Source of the DNA: Pseudomonas oryzihabitans NBRC 102199
Lineage (GTDB): Bacteria > Pseudomonadota > Gammaproteobacteria > Pseudomonadales > Pseudomonadaceae
DNA length: 64,000 nucleotides
Assembly: GCF_000730625.1 (NCBI RefSeq)
Contig: NZ_BBIT01000005.1
Location: 558,001 to 622,000, forward strand
Direction of reading: 5' to 3'
Shown: positions 26,570 to 36,414 of the stretch, one piece after another
Layout: each line of letters starts with the position of its first letter
Position numbering within the stretch: position 1 is the stretch's first letter
The notes under the pieces: model-generated
What the model saw: the letters and a program-made list of their open reading frames with translations, nothing else
The model's database searches: none
What the model was told of the DNA's origin: nothing
Position numbers and translations under genes: made by a program

Positions 26570-29354
26570 TCACTCGTGTTAGCGGAAGTTTGAACGTCTG
26601 GAGTCCGGCCGCAGCCGGCTGGCTCTTGTAGCGCTCGCGACCGACCCGCACCTCGCAGGCCGAGGACGCGCGCAGGGTCAGCTCCAGCGGGAATTGTCCG
26701 GCGAAGGCGAAGCGGATGCGCGTCGGCGACAGGTAGTCCCACTGCTGCAGCGGAATGTTGGCCTCTTCGAGGGCGGGGGTGGGGTCGCGGCTGTCACGCA
26801 GGACCAGCCGCGCCTGAGCGCCGGCCAGGTGGACATAACGCCCCTGCGGCAGGTCGCGGACCCCAGCGATGCCCCTGGAGCGCTGCAGATCCGGCCAACC
26901 CAGGCGCGGATCCAGGCGCAGGGTACGCAGACCGTCGAGGGCCTTGATCGACCAGCTGCCGTCGTCTTCCCGGGCGAGACTGGCGGTATAGAAGCCGCGC
27001 AGGCGACTCAGGTAGTCGCTCATCCACAGCGAAATGGGATGTTCGGCGGCCATGCCCTGGTAGATCTCTTCCATGACCTTGAGCGACGCCTGCTTGGTGG
27101 CCGAGTAGAAGTGGTAATAGAGATGCAGGCCGCGCAGACGCCGGGGGTGCTCGGTCCGTTCGAAGGTATAGAGCAGATCGCGAAAGCCGTAGTAGGGACC
27201 GCGCCAGAGATTGGTGTAAACGTTCTCGTTGATGATGGGCGCATAGAACTGCAGGCCGCCCGGGGTGGGGCGGATGAAGGGATAGAGTCCGCTCACCGAA
27301 GGCTGCGACCGGGTGATGTGCGAGTTGCCGCCGTTCACGTTGAGCAGGCCATTGTCGTAGGCGAGCTTGAGGGTGGCGGCATCCGGCTGGGCGTCCCCGG
27401 ACCAGAACACCATCTTCACCGGCTTCTGCGGGGTGGTCAGGCGCTCGTTGATATAGCGGGTCGAACCCACGATCTCCCGGGTGAAATCCACCTTGTCGTA
27501 GCCGGGAATCTGCATCATGTAGCCGTACTGGGCTTCGAAGTTCTCGCTCTGCTCGGCCACCGCCGGTTGCCAGAAGAACGGGTGGCTGAAGGTGTGGGTG
27601 GCCACCTCCACCTTGGGATCGGCGAACAGGCGACGGGCGATGGGCTCCAGTTGCGCGGTCAGCTCCGGATAGCGGCCCTTGGGGCCGACCTCGCCTTCGA
27701 TGATCGACGCCGAGGTCAGAAAGGGATGCGGCTGGATGAACTGCTCCAGCACCACCTGGCCGGAAAAGGGCGCACCGGGAATCTCCGCCTTGGAGGCGAA
27801 GGCGTCGCCGTCGATGTGCACGGTGGCGATGCGTCGACCGTTCTCCGTGGTCGGATCGGGTACCGGCAGGGGTGGCAGTTGCAGGGTCTTCGCGGTGAAG
27901 GCGAAGGGATCGATGATCCAGCGACTGGCTTCGGGACCGTCTTCCATGACATAGGGGCCGAAGGCGAAGCCGCCCCAGGAGGCCACGCCCATGGGCACGA
28001 AGGTGCCGCCCGGACCGCTCAGGCTGACCACCGGGGTCGGCCCACCGGGCAGCGTCTGCACGGCGGGCAGGTCACGCGTGCGCAACTTGACCGGTGCTTC
28101 GAAGTTGCCGGCCAGGGCAGGGTCCAGCACCTTGAGGGTCAGGCCGTCGGGCAGCGGCTTGCGACTGACGCCCAGACCCAGGCGCTTGAGCAGGGCCTCG
28201 TTGTCCAGCGGCAGGCCACCGAGAATCAGCAGCGGCGTCTTTTCGTCCAGGCGCTGGCCGATCCAGTCGCTGAATTCCCGGGAATGAGGGGGCGGACCGC
28301 TGGTCATCCACACCACGACCCCGGCGTAGAGAGCACTGGGCCAGGCCGCGGGCAGCGGCTTGGAGGCATCGAAATAGTCCAGGCGATAGCCCTGATACTC
28401 CAGGGCACTGCCCAGGAAACGGTGCACCGCCGACTGGCGCAGGGCGCCTTCGCGGCCGTCGTAGAGCAGCGCCAGCCGCCGTGGCTGCAGGGCCACCGAG
28501 CTGATGCCCAGGGTATTGAGATCGGGCGTGGTGATATAGGGCACATAGCCTTCGTCGCGCAGCCGCCTGGCCAGGCGCCGGGCTTCCTCACGCTGCTCCG
28601 GCGGCAGGTACTCGATGGCGATGACCGGGATACCGGCACTGCGCGCCGCCTCGATCCGCGGCTTCAGCCACTCGCGGTCTTGCTCGCTGACGGGACGATA
28701 GGTCTTCTTGCCGGCATCCCAGCCGGCGTAGAGGGATTCCACCGCCATGGCGGCAGCCACCCCGGGCAATTCCGGTTGCACCTCGAAGCCACGGTTGAAG
28801 AACAGCTTGAGCGCTGGCTGGCGGCGGTGCAGCTCGGCCAGCAGGCTCTTCAGCGCCAGGCGCTGGGTTTCCCGCTGGTCTTCGGCCACCAGCTGGAAAC
28901 TGTCGAGGGTGTCGAGGAACAGCCCCGTGTAACCGGCTTTGGCCAGCTGGGCGGCGCGTTCGAGCAGGTGGGTTCGCCATACCGGCGCTGCCAGGTTCAT
29001 CACCTGGCTGCCCCAGGCCTTGTTGGCCACCGGGCTTGCACCCGCGCTGAGACCGGCCTTCTCCAGCGCCGCCGCATCGCCGGCGAATTCGCCGATGGAC
29101 AGGTAGGCGAAGGGCTGGGCACCGCCGTCGTGCAGCGCGCGGACATCGGCGGCATTGGCATGGCCGGGTTCGAGCACCACCCAGTCGAACTGGGCGAGTT
29201 CGGCCACCGGCGGCTTTTCCGCATACCAGAAGGCCACGCTGGCGGGCGCGGCCAGGGCCGTCCCCATGAGTGACAGGGAGCCCAGCAGCCATACCGTCAG
29301 CCGGCGCCACCAACCGAAGCGGGACCCTGCTCTAATTGCCTTGCCTGACGCCAC
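26544..29354 (-). CDS. pelA: Pel deacetylase/hydrolase PelA
   Basis: 936-residue periplasmic bifunctional enzyme. Signal peptide about residues 17-36 (LTVWLLGSLSLMGTALAAP). The N-terminal glycoside hydrolase domain keeps the catalytic-type glutamate in AMAVESLYAGWD (about residue 205). The deacetylase domain shows a metal site of the expected type: aspartates in VHIDGDAF (about 512) and the paired histidines in THTFSHPFFW (about 586 and 590). Partial deacetylation makes Pel cationic and is needed for export. First gene of the pel operon; no FleQ-type box was recognised upstream. Confidence 0.95.
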   Translation of the reverse strand: MASGKAIRAGSRFGWWRRLTVWLLGSLSLMGTALAAPASVAFWYAEKPPVAELAQFDWVVLEPGHANAADVRALHDGGAQPFAYLSIGEFAGDAAALEKAGLSAGASPVANKAWGSQVMNLAAPVWRTHLLERAAQLAKAGYTGLFLDTLDSFQLVAEDQRETQRLALKSLLAELHRRQPALKLFFNRGFEVQPELPGVAAAMAVESLYAGWDAGKKTYRPVSEQDREWLKPRIEAARSAGIPVIAIEYLPPEQREEARRLARRLRDEGYVPYITTPDLNTLGISSVALQPRRLALLYDGREGALRQSAVHRFLGSALEYQGYRLDYFDASKPLPAAWPSALYAGVVVWMTSGPPPHSREFSDWIGQRLDEKTPLLILGGLPLDNEALLKRLGLGVSRKPLPDGLTLKVLDPALAGNFEAPVKLRTRDLPAVQTLPGGPTPVVSLSGPGGTFVPMGVASWGGFAFGPYVMEDGPEASRWIIDPFAFTAKTLQLPPLPVPDPTTENGRRIATVHIDGDAFASKAEIPGAPFSGQVVLEQFIQPHPFLTSASIIEGEVGPKGRYPELTAQLEPIARRLFADPKVEVATHTFSHPFFWQPAVAEQSENFEAQYGYMMQIPGYDKVDFTREIVGSTRYINERLTTPQKPVKMVFWSGDAQPDAATLKLAYDNGLLNVNGGNSHITRSQPSVSGLYPFIRPTPGGLQFYAPIINENVYTNLWRGPYYGFRDLLYTFERTEHPRRLRGLHLYYHFYSATKQASLKVMEEIYQGMAAEHPISLWMSDYLSRLRGFYTASLAREDDGSWSIKALDGLRTLRLDPRLGWPDLQRSRGIAGVRDLPQGRYVHLAGAQARLVLRDSRDPTPALEEANIPLQQWDYLSPTRIRFAFAGQFPLELTLRASSACEVRVGRERYKSQPAAAGLQTFKLPLTRVSDGEIVCG

Positions 29355-29581
29355 ACCCAGTCCTTAAACGTGCCCAACTTCGGTATCAGGTTAGCTACAT
29401 TACGCAAAAGCGTGACGAAAAACTGCCTGCGCCAAGCCGAGCGGCAGCAATTACCGGGTTAATAGGTATCGAAATAATTAATCGTCTGCTGGAAAGCCTG
29501 TCTAGGCAGCGGGTTTCAGACGTGTGGGCGAGGAGGTGTAGCGCGGGAAGGCAGGAGGGGTGTCGCGGAACATCAGAGGAA

Positions 29582-29618
29582 TTGCCGTCATGCGCGGCGG
29601 TAACCGGCATGACGGCAA
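29582..29618. terminator. Long hairpin at the end of wza
   Basis: TTGCCGTCATGC (29582-29593) and GCATGACGGCAA (29607-29618) are perfect 12-bp arms, 11 bases beyond the wza stop, with a GC-rich loop that can pair further (CGGTAACCG). It separates the exopolysaccharide locus 1 transcript from pelA. No T-run on the minus strand. The remaining 29355-29581 must hold the pel promoter, but I could not identify its boxes. Confidence 0.65.
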
Positions 29619-29628
29619 GCGAGCGCTG

Positions 29629-30741
29629 TTACTTGAAGCTGCTGTTCAGGTTGGCGCTGGTGGAGAGGATGTTGGTCGAGCCCAGCAGCTGGCTGACGAA
29701 GCGGTTCCAGCGGGTGATACCGGCCGGGCCGACGAAGACCACGTCCTGCGGCTGCAGATGGAAGTTCTGCGCCAGCACATAGGCGGTGGGATTCTTGGCC
29801 GCCAGGTGGAAGACCTGGGCGGTGGCACCCGGGGCCTTCAGGTCTTCCGGGCCACGGATGACGTAGACGGCATCGGCGTTGGCGGTTTCCTGCTGGATGC
29901 CGCCGGCCTGGCTCAGGGCTTCCATCAGGTTCAGGTTGGTGATCTTGTAGCTGACCGCTGCCGGAGCGCGGACTTCACCGACCACATAGACCTTGCGGGC
30001 ATCGTTGTAGGGCAGGTGCAGGCTGTCGCCGTCCTTCAGGTAGATGCCGTACAGCTTGGAATCCTTGCGGTTCAGGCTGTCGGTGTCCAGGCGGTATTCC
30101 TTGCCGTCACGCACCAGGGTCACGCCGGTCAGATCAGCGCCACCGCTGTTGGCCACGCCGGCCTGACCCAGGGCTTCCACCAGGGTGATGGGCTTGGTGG
30201 TCAGGGGAATGGCATCGCCCTTGTTCACGGCGCCGGAGATGGTGACCTTCTGGCTGCCGAACTTCAGCACGCTGACGTCGACCTGGGGATTGTCGATGAA
30301 GGTGGCCAGACGACGGGAGATATCGGTACGGATCTCTTCCAGGGTCTTGCCGGCGGCGCGCACGGTGCCGACGTAGGGGTAGAACAGGGTGCCATCCGGA
30401 CGCACCAGGCGACCGTTGGCTTCCAGCTGCTGCTGGGCGCCGGACGGAGCGGTCAGTTCGGGGTGATCCCAGACGGTGATGTAGAGCAGGTCGCTCGCAC
30501 CGACGCGGTAAGCCTGCGGCTTGTAGTCCAGCAGGGGCTTGAGGTCGGGAGCCTTGGACAGGGCCGCGGAATCCTGGCTCATCAGCAGCGAGCTGGTGAT
30601 CGGGATCAGCTGGACCTTGGTGCCCTGGATGCTCGGATCGCTTTTCAGGTCGTCCTGATCCAGGTACTGACCCGGGGAGTAGGCACAACCCTGCAGGACG
30701 ATGCCAGACAGCAAGGCCAGAGCGGTAAATTTGGTTTTCAT
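29629..30741 (-). CDS. wza: Outer-membrane polysaccharide export lipoprotein (Wza type)
   Basis: 370 residues from the ATG at 30741. Lipoprotein signal MKTKFTALALLSGIVLQGC with the cysteine at residue 19. Wza-family domains: the export domain (YRVGASDLLYITVWDHPEL), SLBB-like repeats (VTISGAVNKGDAIPLTTKPI, KVYVVGEVRAPAAVSYKITN) and a C-terminal LQPQDVVFVGPAGITRWNRF amphipathic helix region. It forms the octameric channel of Wzx/Wzy export. It lies at the far end of locus 1, 283 bp from the preceding GH5 gene; that gap holds an imperfect hairpin (30898-30908 with 30924-30935) and no gene, so a separate promoter is possible. Confidence 0.93.
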   Translation of the reverse strand: MKTKFTALALLSGIVLQGCAYSPGQYLDQDDLKSDPSIQGTKVQLIPITSSLLMSQDSAALSKAPDLKPLLDYKPQAYRVGASDLLYITVWDHPELTAPSGAQQQLEANGRLVRPDGTLFYPYVGTVRAAGKTLEEIRTDISRRLATFIDNPQVDVSVLKFGSQKVTISGAVNKGDAIPLTTKPITLVEALGQAGVANSGGADLTGVTLVRDGKEYRLDTDSLNRKDSKLYGIYLKDGDSLHLPYNDARKVYVVGEVRAPAAVSYKITNLNLMEALSQAGGIQQETANADAVYVIRGPEDLKAPGATAQVFHLAAKNPTAYVLAQNFHLQPQDVVFVGPAGITRWNRFVSQLLGSTNILSTSANLNSSFK

Positions 30742-31024
30742 GTCATTCGTCCTTGATTGCTGATTGAGTGTGAGCAAGAGGAATAAATCGGAAGGTAGAA
30801 GCAACGAGCCGGTTATTCATGGTGTTCCTTCGCGAGACATAACGGTCCTCGACAGGGGACTGGATTCCATGCGGCCAGCCTATCCAGCGGCGAGAGAACT
30901 CGGGTCTCAGCTTTTAGTTGTAAGAGCACCTGAGTCTGCTGGTCTAGGACTGGCCCTTGGCCATCGAGTTCAGCGCCACCGGAGCGGAAAAAGGTGACGC
31001 CGTTCGAAATCTGTCATATCTCTG

Positions 31025-32077
31025 CTAACGAGGTCCTATGACTTCGCAGTCATGTTTGTTCAGGTGTTTTTCCAGCAGGGCCGTCTGGGGCTTCTCCGCG
31101 CCATTCTTCGGTTCGATGGCCAGAGGATAGTCGCCCCAGCCCGGACCCGCCGCCCAATAGGCGCTGGGTACGCACTGCTCGCCCAGATAGCTGAGCAGAT
31201 TGTCCATGGCTTCCAGCCATTGCGGGTGTGCAGGTATCCCATATTCGCCAATGAAGCCGCGCAAATTGTGCTTTTTCAGCCACTCGATGAAGGGGCGGGT
31301 TCTTTCCACGCCGATCATGGGATGGACGCCCTTCATGCCCGAGGCGTAGTTGCCGCTGGAATCTTCGTCGAAGTAGATGTGCGCCTCGTAGATCAGGTTG
31401 TCCGCCGGATCCTTGATCAGCAGATCGCCATTCACCTGCGGCCAGCGCTGGGCACTGGACCAGCTGTCGCCGGCGATGAAGATCGGCGTCTTCATGTCCA
31501 CCGTGCGGATGCTGTCCACGGCCGTCTGCGCCGCCCGCGGCCAGAGGCCCTGGGTGTCATGGGGTTCGTTCATGACATCGTAGCCGTACAGCGCCGGATG
31601 CTTCTGGAAGGTCAGCGCCAGGCGCTTCCAGACATCGGCGTAGCTGGCGTAGGACACCTGGGGCGAGCCGATCAGCTGGCCGCGATAGCGCGCGTAGTTG
31701 TGCAGGTCGAGGATCACCCGGATGCCGTACTTGTCGGCGAAGTCCAGGGTGCGCTGCAGCAGGGCGACCTGGGCCTGGTCCAGTTCACCGCCCAGCTGCG
31801 GCTGCACCCGCTCCCAGAGGAAGGGGAAGCGGATGAAGCGGATGCCCTTGGCCGCGTAGCGGCGGAAGTAATCCTCGGTGGGATAGAAGTAGTTGGTGCC
31901 TTCCACGCCGGGCAGCACTTGGCCGGCGAAGCCGGCGGCCGACAGGTTGATGCCGATGAGATCCACCTTGGCTGTCGCCGGCTGTGGCTGAGCCTGGCCA
32001 TAAAGCGCCGCGGACAGTAATACGGTGGCCAGCAGGCCACCACCGATACGACGTTTCACTCGTGACACGGACAGCAC
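31025..32077 (-). CDS. Secreted GH5 glycoside hydrolase (endoglucanase-like)
   Basis: 350 residues with a signal peptide (GGGLLATVLLSAALYGQAQ). The GH5 fold is recognised by GIRFIRFPFLWERVQP, the acid/base glutamate in YDVMNEPHDTQG (about residue 170) and the nucleophile glutamate in LRGFIGEYGIPAHP (about residue 284). Hydrolases of this type in polysaccharide operons trim chains in the periplasm or release polymer. Its place between wzx and wza, in the same direction, fits editing of the locus 1 polymer, suggesting beta-linked glucose or mannose in the backbone (inference). Confidence 0.88.
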   Translation of the reverse strand: MLSVSRVKRRIGGGLLATVLLSAALYGQAQPQPATAKVDLIGINLSAAGFAGQVLPGVEGTNYFYPTEDYFRRYAAKGIRFIRFPFLWERVQPQLGGELDQAQVALLQRTLDFADKYGIRVILDLHNYARYRGQLIGSPQVSYASYADVWKRLALTFQKHPALYGYDVMNEPHDTQGLWPRAAQTAVDSIRTVDMKTPIFIAGDSWSSAQRWPQVNGDLLIKDPADNLIYEAHIYFDEDSSGNYASGMKGVHPMIGVERTRPFIEWLKKHNLRGFIGEYGIPAHPQWLEAMDNLLSYLGEQCVPSAYWAAGPGWGDYPLAIEPKNGAEKPQTALLEKHLNKHDCEVIGPR

Positions 32078-32116
32078 CTCTCGTGTGTTGCGTAAGTTCG
32101 TCTGGACAGGGCTCCC

Positions 32117-33388
32117 TCAGGAGCTCTGCTGGTAGACCGGCGTGGGTTGCAGCGGCGGCGTGCGCCGGGCGAAGTATTCCAGCGCCAGGTAGTCCACGGT
32201 CACCCGGATGGTCCAGGCGATGGCGGCGCCCATGATGGAGAAGTGTTGGATGCACACCACCAGCAGACCCAGGTAGGGCAGCAGCTCGGCGAGATGGATC
32301 ATCGCCGTGGTCCGCGAATGGCCGCGGGCCTGGATCTTGGCGAAGGGAATCTGCGCCAGGGCGTTGAAGATGAAACCCACCGCCAGGATGCGCAGGATCT
32401 GCGCGGCATCGCCGCCGTACTCCGGACCCATCCACACGGTCATGATCCAGGGCGCCAGGATGAGGATCGGCAGCACCATCGCCAGGCTGATCAGCAGCAA
32501 GCCCCAAAAGGCCTTGTTGGCTTGGCGCGCGGCGTCGTCGCCGCTCTTGCTCAGCAGCGGGAACACCACCCGGGCCACGGCATTGGGGATGATCAGCATC
32601 CGCGAGACCGCTTCGGCCGGAGCGGTATAGAAGGACACGCGGCTGGCGCCGACCATGTGCGACAGCACGAAGCGGTCGAAGTAGACCATCAGCGGACTGA
32701 TGATGTTGCTCACCGTCATCCAGCTGCCGAATTTCAGCAGTTCCTTGAACACCTCGACCTTGAAGGTGCGGATGCCTTCCGGGAAGTCCTTGTGCAGCGG
32801 CCAGTAGGCCAGCGCCATGGACACCACCCGCGCCAGCACCAGACCGATCACCGTGGCGGAAAAGCTCGGTTCGATCAGCACCGCGATCAGCGGCGCGATC
32901 GCCAGCAGGCTGTTGGAGAAGGTCCGCAGGATGTTGAATTCACCGAAGCGCTCGTTGCCTTCCAGGTAGGCGAACCAGACCGTCGCCAGCAGGAAGGGCG
33001 GCACGCACAGGCTCAGCCAGCGAAAGCCGGCCACGGCATTGTCGAAATGTTCGGGCGAGACGTGCAGCAGACTCACCACCTTGCCCGCGCCGAACCACAG
33101 CAGCAGCGTCGCCAGCAGACTCAGGCCGATGACGGCGCCGGTGGCCGTGCCCATGACCAGCCGGTTGAGTCCCTTGTCGCCATGGTGCATGGCCACGGCG
33201 CGGATGACCGCCCGCGACAGGCCGGCATCGAACAGGGTGGCATAGCCGACGATGGCGAAGGCCAGGGTGAACAGGCCGAACTGCTCGACCCCGAGCAGGC
33301 GCGACAGCACGCCCATGGTGGGCAGCGCGATGGCACTGGGAATGACGACACCCAGGATGTTCCAGGTGCTGTTTTTGATCATCGACAT
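32117..33388 (-). CDS. wzx: Polysaccharide flippase (Wzx type), locus 1
   Basis: 423-residue member of the MOP flippase superfamily with about 12 membrane segments (MSMIKNSTWNILGVVIPSAI at the start, DAGLSRAVIRAVA after helix 3). It transfers lipid-linked repeat units across the inner membrane. I start at the ATG at 33388, where the alignment-like N-terminus begins; the frame runs on to 33538 without support. AAGGAG lies 14 bases upstream, rather far; the next in-frame ATG (33382) is even further. Positioned between wzy and the GH5 gene. Confidence 0.88.
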   Translation of the reverse strand: MSMIKNSTWNILGVVIPSAIALPTMGVLSRLLGVEQFGLFTLAFAIVGYATLFDAGLSRAVIRAVAMHHGDKGLNRLVMGTATGAVIGLSLLATLLLWFGAGKVVSLLHVSPEHFDNAVAGFRWLSLCVPPFLLATVWFAYLEGNERFGEFNILRTFSNSLLAIAPLIAVLIEPSFSATVIGLVLARVVSMALAYWPLHKDFPEGIRTFKVEVFKELLKFGSWMTVSNIISPLMVYFDRFVLSHMVGASRVSFYTAPAEAVSRMLIIPNAVARVVFPLLSKSGDDAARQANKAFWGLLLISLAMVLPILILAPWIMTVWMGPEYGGDAAQILRILAVGFIFNALAQIPFAKIQARGHSRTTAMIHLAELLPYLGLLVVCIQHFSIMGAAIAWTIRVTVDYLALEYFARRTPPLQPTPVYQQSS

Positions 33389-33443
33389 CGTGGGGGTGAA
33401 AACTCCTTGAGGCCGCCCGACCGACGTCGGGCGGCACGCGGGA

Positions 33444-34721
33444 TCAGACCGGGCGAGCCAGCTGGCTGCTCGGACGCGGGTAGGGACTGCTGACGTAGGT
33501 CTCCTGGACGGATGCGGAGCTGTAATGGTGCAGCGCACGCAGCGCCTGGATCACCAGCAGGTAGCAGATGGTGGCCTGGAGGTACTCGAAGAAACCGGCC
33601 AGCGGCCAGATCACCAGCTGCGCCAGGGTGGCGGTCACCACGAAACCGGTATCGGGGTGCAGCATCTTCGCCCAGCGATAGTAGAGGAACAGCGACACCG
33701 GGATGATGATGAAGGCCAGGAAGCCGAAGCGGAACAGGGTGCCGAACACGCCGACGTCGGAAAGGAAGAAGTACTCACCGAAGTAGGGGATGAAGCCGTT
33801 GTTCCACATCAGCGACAGCGAGCCGCTCGGCAACCAGTGGTTCTGACTGAGGTGGGAGAAGATGTAGCCGATGGTCTGCTCGCGCACCCCGTCGGTGGGG
33901 CCGTCCTGCACCGACTGGGCATAGAAGTCCAGGTTCAACCCCAGCACCTTCATCAGGTCCGGGAAGATGAAGAAGGGCGATAGCAGCAGCGCGGAGACGC
34001 AGATCCAGACGATCGACTTGCTCTTCAGGCAGAACACGGTGAACACCAGCGCCAGCACGATCAGCTGCCGGGTCTGGGTGCCGAACACCAGGGTCAGCAG
34101 GAACACCATGGCCAGCACGATGTGCACGGTCTTGCTGCGCGCCGAGCCATCGATCGGCGAGATGCCCTTGTTCCAGGTCTGGATGCAGTAGAAGTAGGCC
34201 AGGCACAGCGCCGGCGCACCGATGGAGGAACGGTCCGGGCGGTCGAAGGAGGACTGCTTGTCCCGCAGGTCCGGCAGCACGCCGAACTTGAACATCCAGG
34301 CCATGACGGCGGCCAGCAGCGCGGTGATCAGCAGGGCCTTCTCGAATTGCGAGGCGCTCATGTTGCGCCCCAGGAACATCAGGGTGGCGAAGCCGAAGCT
34401 GAACAGGATCCGCCGCTCCTCGATCAGGCCGTAGACCAGCGGCTGGCCGTAGAACAGGAAGGAAAAGATCGCTGGCAGACCGATGAAGACCACCGACGAA
34501 TAGACGGCGTAGGTCATTAGGATCTTGAATTCGCGCTGCTGGGTACCAATGCTGGTCAGCAGGTAGAAAAAGGTGAAGGCCATGCAGATGGCCAGGTACA
34601 ACTCGTTCAGATAGAGGATGCCGACCGGGTTGTGCGGGCTTTCGCCGAACACGTCCAGGTGCAGGATCAGCAACGGAACCAGGAGAACGAAGGAAACGGT
34701 ACTTTTACGGAGAATGCTCAT
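33444..34721 (-). CDS. wzy: Polysaccharide polymerase (Wzy type), locus 1
   Basis: About 425 residues with 10-12 membrane segments and a large external loop at about residues 270-315 (SVQDGPTDGVREQTIGYIFS, HWLPSGSLSLMWNNGFIPYF), the topology of O-antigen/exopolysaccharide polymerases. Sequence alone is too variable for a firm family hit, but it sits between a WecG-like transferase and wzx in a typical order. Start is either 34721 (MSILRKSTVSFV) or 34733. Confidence 0.82.
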   Translation of the reverse strand: MSILRKSTVSFVLLVPLLILHLDVFGESPHNPVGILYLNELYLAICMAFTFFYLLTSIGTQQREFKILMTYAVYSSVVFIGLPAIFSFLFYGQPLVYGLIEERRILFSFGFATLMFLGRNMSASQFEKALLITALLAAVMAWMFKFGVLPDLRDKQSSFDRPDRSSIGAPALCLAYFYCIQTWNKGISPIDGSARSKTVHIVLAMVFLLTLVFGTQTRQLIVLALVFTVFCLKSKSIVWICVSALLLSPFFIFPDLMKVLGLNLDFYAQSVQDGPTDGVREQTIGYIFSHLSQNHWLPSGSLSLMWNNGFIPYFGEYFFLSDVGVFGTLFRFGFLAFIIIPVSLFLYYRWAKMLHPDTGFVVTATLAQLVIWPLAGFFEYLQATICYLLVIQALRALHHYSSASVQETYVSSPYPRPSSQLARPV

Positions 34722-34805
34722 AGACCTACCCATCCAGACGGGACCACCGGACTGCTTGTCCGGTGGTCATCTTCCTTGCGGCTGAGAACGCTGCGGGGCA
34801 GCCCC

Positions 34806-35546
34806 TCAGGTGCGTCGACTGCTGCGTTCCTTGAGATAGATGGGCAGGATGCTCACCGCATCGTGCACGTAACGCTTGGCCAGCCGCTTGGGCTCCGAAC
34901 ACATCCGGTGCAGCCACTCCAGCTTGGCCTTCTGCATCCAGCGCGGCGCCCGCTTGACGGTGCCGACGGCAAACAGGATGGACGCGCCGATGCACAGGCC
35001 GACGCCGGTGCGCTTGCTGCTGTCGATCTGCCGCGCGAGCTTTTCCTGACGCGGCGCCCCGACGGCATAGAGGATGAACTCCGACGGATTCTGCATCACG
35101 AAGTCGACGCATTTCTGCGTTTCCAGCGGATCGTTGATGAAGCCCATCGGCGGGTTGTAGTGCGCCAGCTGCATGTGCGGATACATCCGCCGCAGCTTGC
35201 CCACGTCATTCTCGCTCGAACCAATCAACACCACCGACAGGCGTTCGTCGTTGGCCTTGCGCAGGATGCTCAGCGTCAGATCGCTGCCGGTGATGACCTC
35301 GGGTACGGCCACCCCCAGCGACTTGAGGATGGGCATCAGGATCCGGCTGTCGCAGATGCGCTTGCCGGCGCGCTGGTAGGACTCGCGCATGTCGGGGTTG
35401 CTCTGCAGCTGCACGACATGGTCGATGTTTGGCGTGACGATGTAGCTGTAGGGCCGGTGGATGTCCTGGCTGATCGAGCTCATCAGCTCGTCCTTGGTAC
35501 CGGTGAAGAAGTCGATACCAAAGGCTTGGGTGCGTAGGTTAGACAT
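34806..35546 (-). CDS. WecG/TagA/CpsF-family glycosyltransferase
   Basis: 246-residue GT26 enzyme with the conserved TPNIDHVVQLQ segment, a substrate-site region RICDSRILMPILKSLGVAVP, and the GAPRQEKLARQI motif. The family transfers ManNAc-type or glucuronic residues onto lipid-linked intermediates. The C-terminal basic helix (AKRYVHDAVSILPIYLKER) would anchor it to the membrane. Its start overlaps the preceding GT2 gene by 8 bp. Confidence 0.88.
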   Translation of the reverse strand: MSNLRTQAFGIDFFTGTKDELMSSISQDIHRPYSYIVTPNIDHVVQLQSNPDMRESYQRAGKRICDSRILMPILKSLGVAVPEVITGSDLTLSILRKANDERLSVVLIGSSENDVGKLRRMYPHMQLAHYNPPMGFINDPLETQKCVDFVMQNPSEFILYAVGAPRQEKLARQIDSSKRTGVGLCIGASILFAVGTVKRAPRWMQKAKLEWLHRMCSEPKRLAKRYVHDAVSILPIYLKERSSRRT

Positions 35547-36414
35547 GCATCGTCGCTCCCTTGAAGGCGCCCTTCACGCCGGACCAGGCCAGTTTCGGAT
35601 TCTTGAATTCCTTGAGCACGGTGATGCCGGACAGCAGCACGGCGGAGACCAGTGCGTAGGGCGTGCCATGGAATTTGCGATTGAAGCGGGTCGCGGCGCG
35701 ATTACGGAAGTAGTGATAGAAGGCACTGCGTCCGCCCGAGCTCATCGAGCCGTAATGATAGAGCTGGCTCTCCCGCAGCACCTTGAGGGCGACGCCCTTG
35801 CGCTTGGCCTGGTACTGCCAGTCCACTTCTTCGGAGTACATGAAGTAGGCTTCGTCCATGAACCCGATCTCGGTCAGCAGGCTGGCGCAGAAGGCCATGC
35901 TGCAACCCATGATGTAGTCGGGTTCACGATCGAGCTTGGCGATGTCGCTGACCGCGATGTCCTTGCCCAGCAGCTTGGACTTGCCCAGCAGCGGGTAGAG
36001 GATGCCGCCGCCATAGCATTCCAGGCGACCGGTCTGGGAGCTCAGGATCACCGAGCCGACTATGGTCTTGGGCGCGCGCTGCAGCTCGGCCAGCAACGGG
36101 GCGAAGGCATCGTCCTTGACGTAGGCGTCGTTGTTGACGACCCAGAAATGCTTGACCGCCAGGTTGTCCAGCGCCCAGCGCATGCCGTAGTTGTTGCCAC
36201 CGGCATAGCCGTCGTTGCGCGGACTGGCGAGCACGGTGACCTGGCTCAGGCCGTTGTCGGCCTGCCAGCGTTGCAGGACGTCGATGGAGCCGTCCTGGGA
36301 ATCATTGTCCACCACCACCGCGTGATCGATGGACGGGCAGTGCTTGAGGATGCTCTCCACACAACTGATGGTTTCGTTGGGGGCCTTGTAGTTGAGCACC
36401 ATGACTACGTTCAT
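35539..36414 (-). CDS. Family 2 glycosyltransferase (rhamnosyltransferase-like)
   Basis: 291 residues from the ATG at 36414 (MNVVMVLNYKAPNETISCVE), preceded by AGGAA. GT2 motifs: VVVDNDSQDGSIDVL, the DxD-like VVNNDAYVKDDAF, and a late YSEEVDWQYQAKRKG acidic motif, the type seen in rhamnosyl- and related transferases. The frame is open to 36615 but the extra 67 residues look random. A 200-base gap separates it from wzc. Confidence 0.85.
   Translation of the reverse strand: MNVVMVLNYKAPNETISCVESILKHCPSIDHAVVVDNDSQDGSIDVLQRWQADNGLSQVTVLASPRNDGYAGGNNYGMRWALDNLAVKHFWVVNNDAYVKDDAFAPLLAELQRAPKTIVGSVILSSQTGRLECYGGGILYPLLGKSKLLGKDIAVSDIAKLDREPDYIMGCSMAFCASLLTEIGFMDEAYFMYSEEVDWQYQAKRKGVALKVLRESQLYHYGSMSSGGRSAFYHYFRNRAATRFNRKFHGTPYALVSAVLLSGITVLKEFKNPKLAWSGVKGAFKGATMHV

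Noticed and set aside
26694-29273. An 859-residue plus-strand frame
   Set aside because: Lies entirely opposite pelA, which has intact catalytic motifs and correct length.
29355-29581. FleQ box upstream of pelA
   Set aside because: AT-rich stretches such as ATTAATTATTTCGATACC are present but none resembles the known FleQ palindrome well enough.
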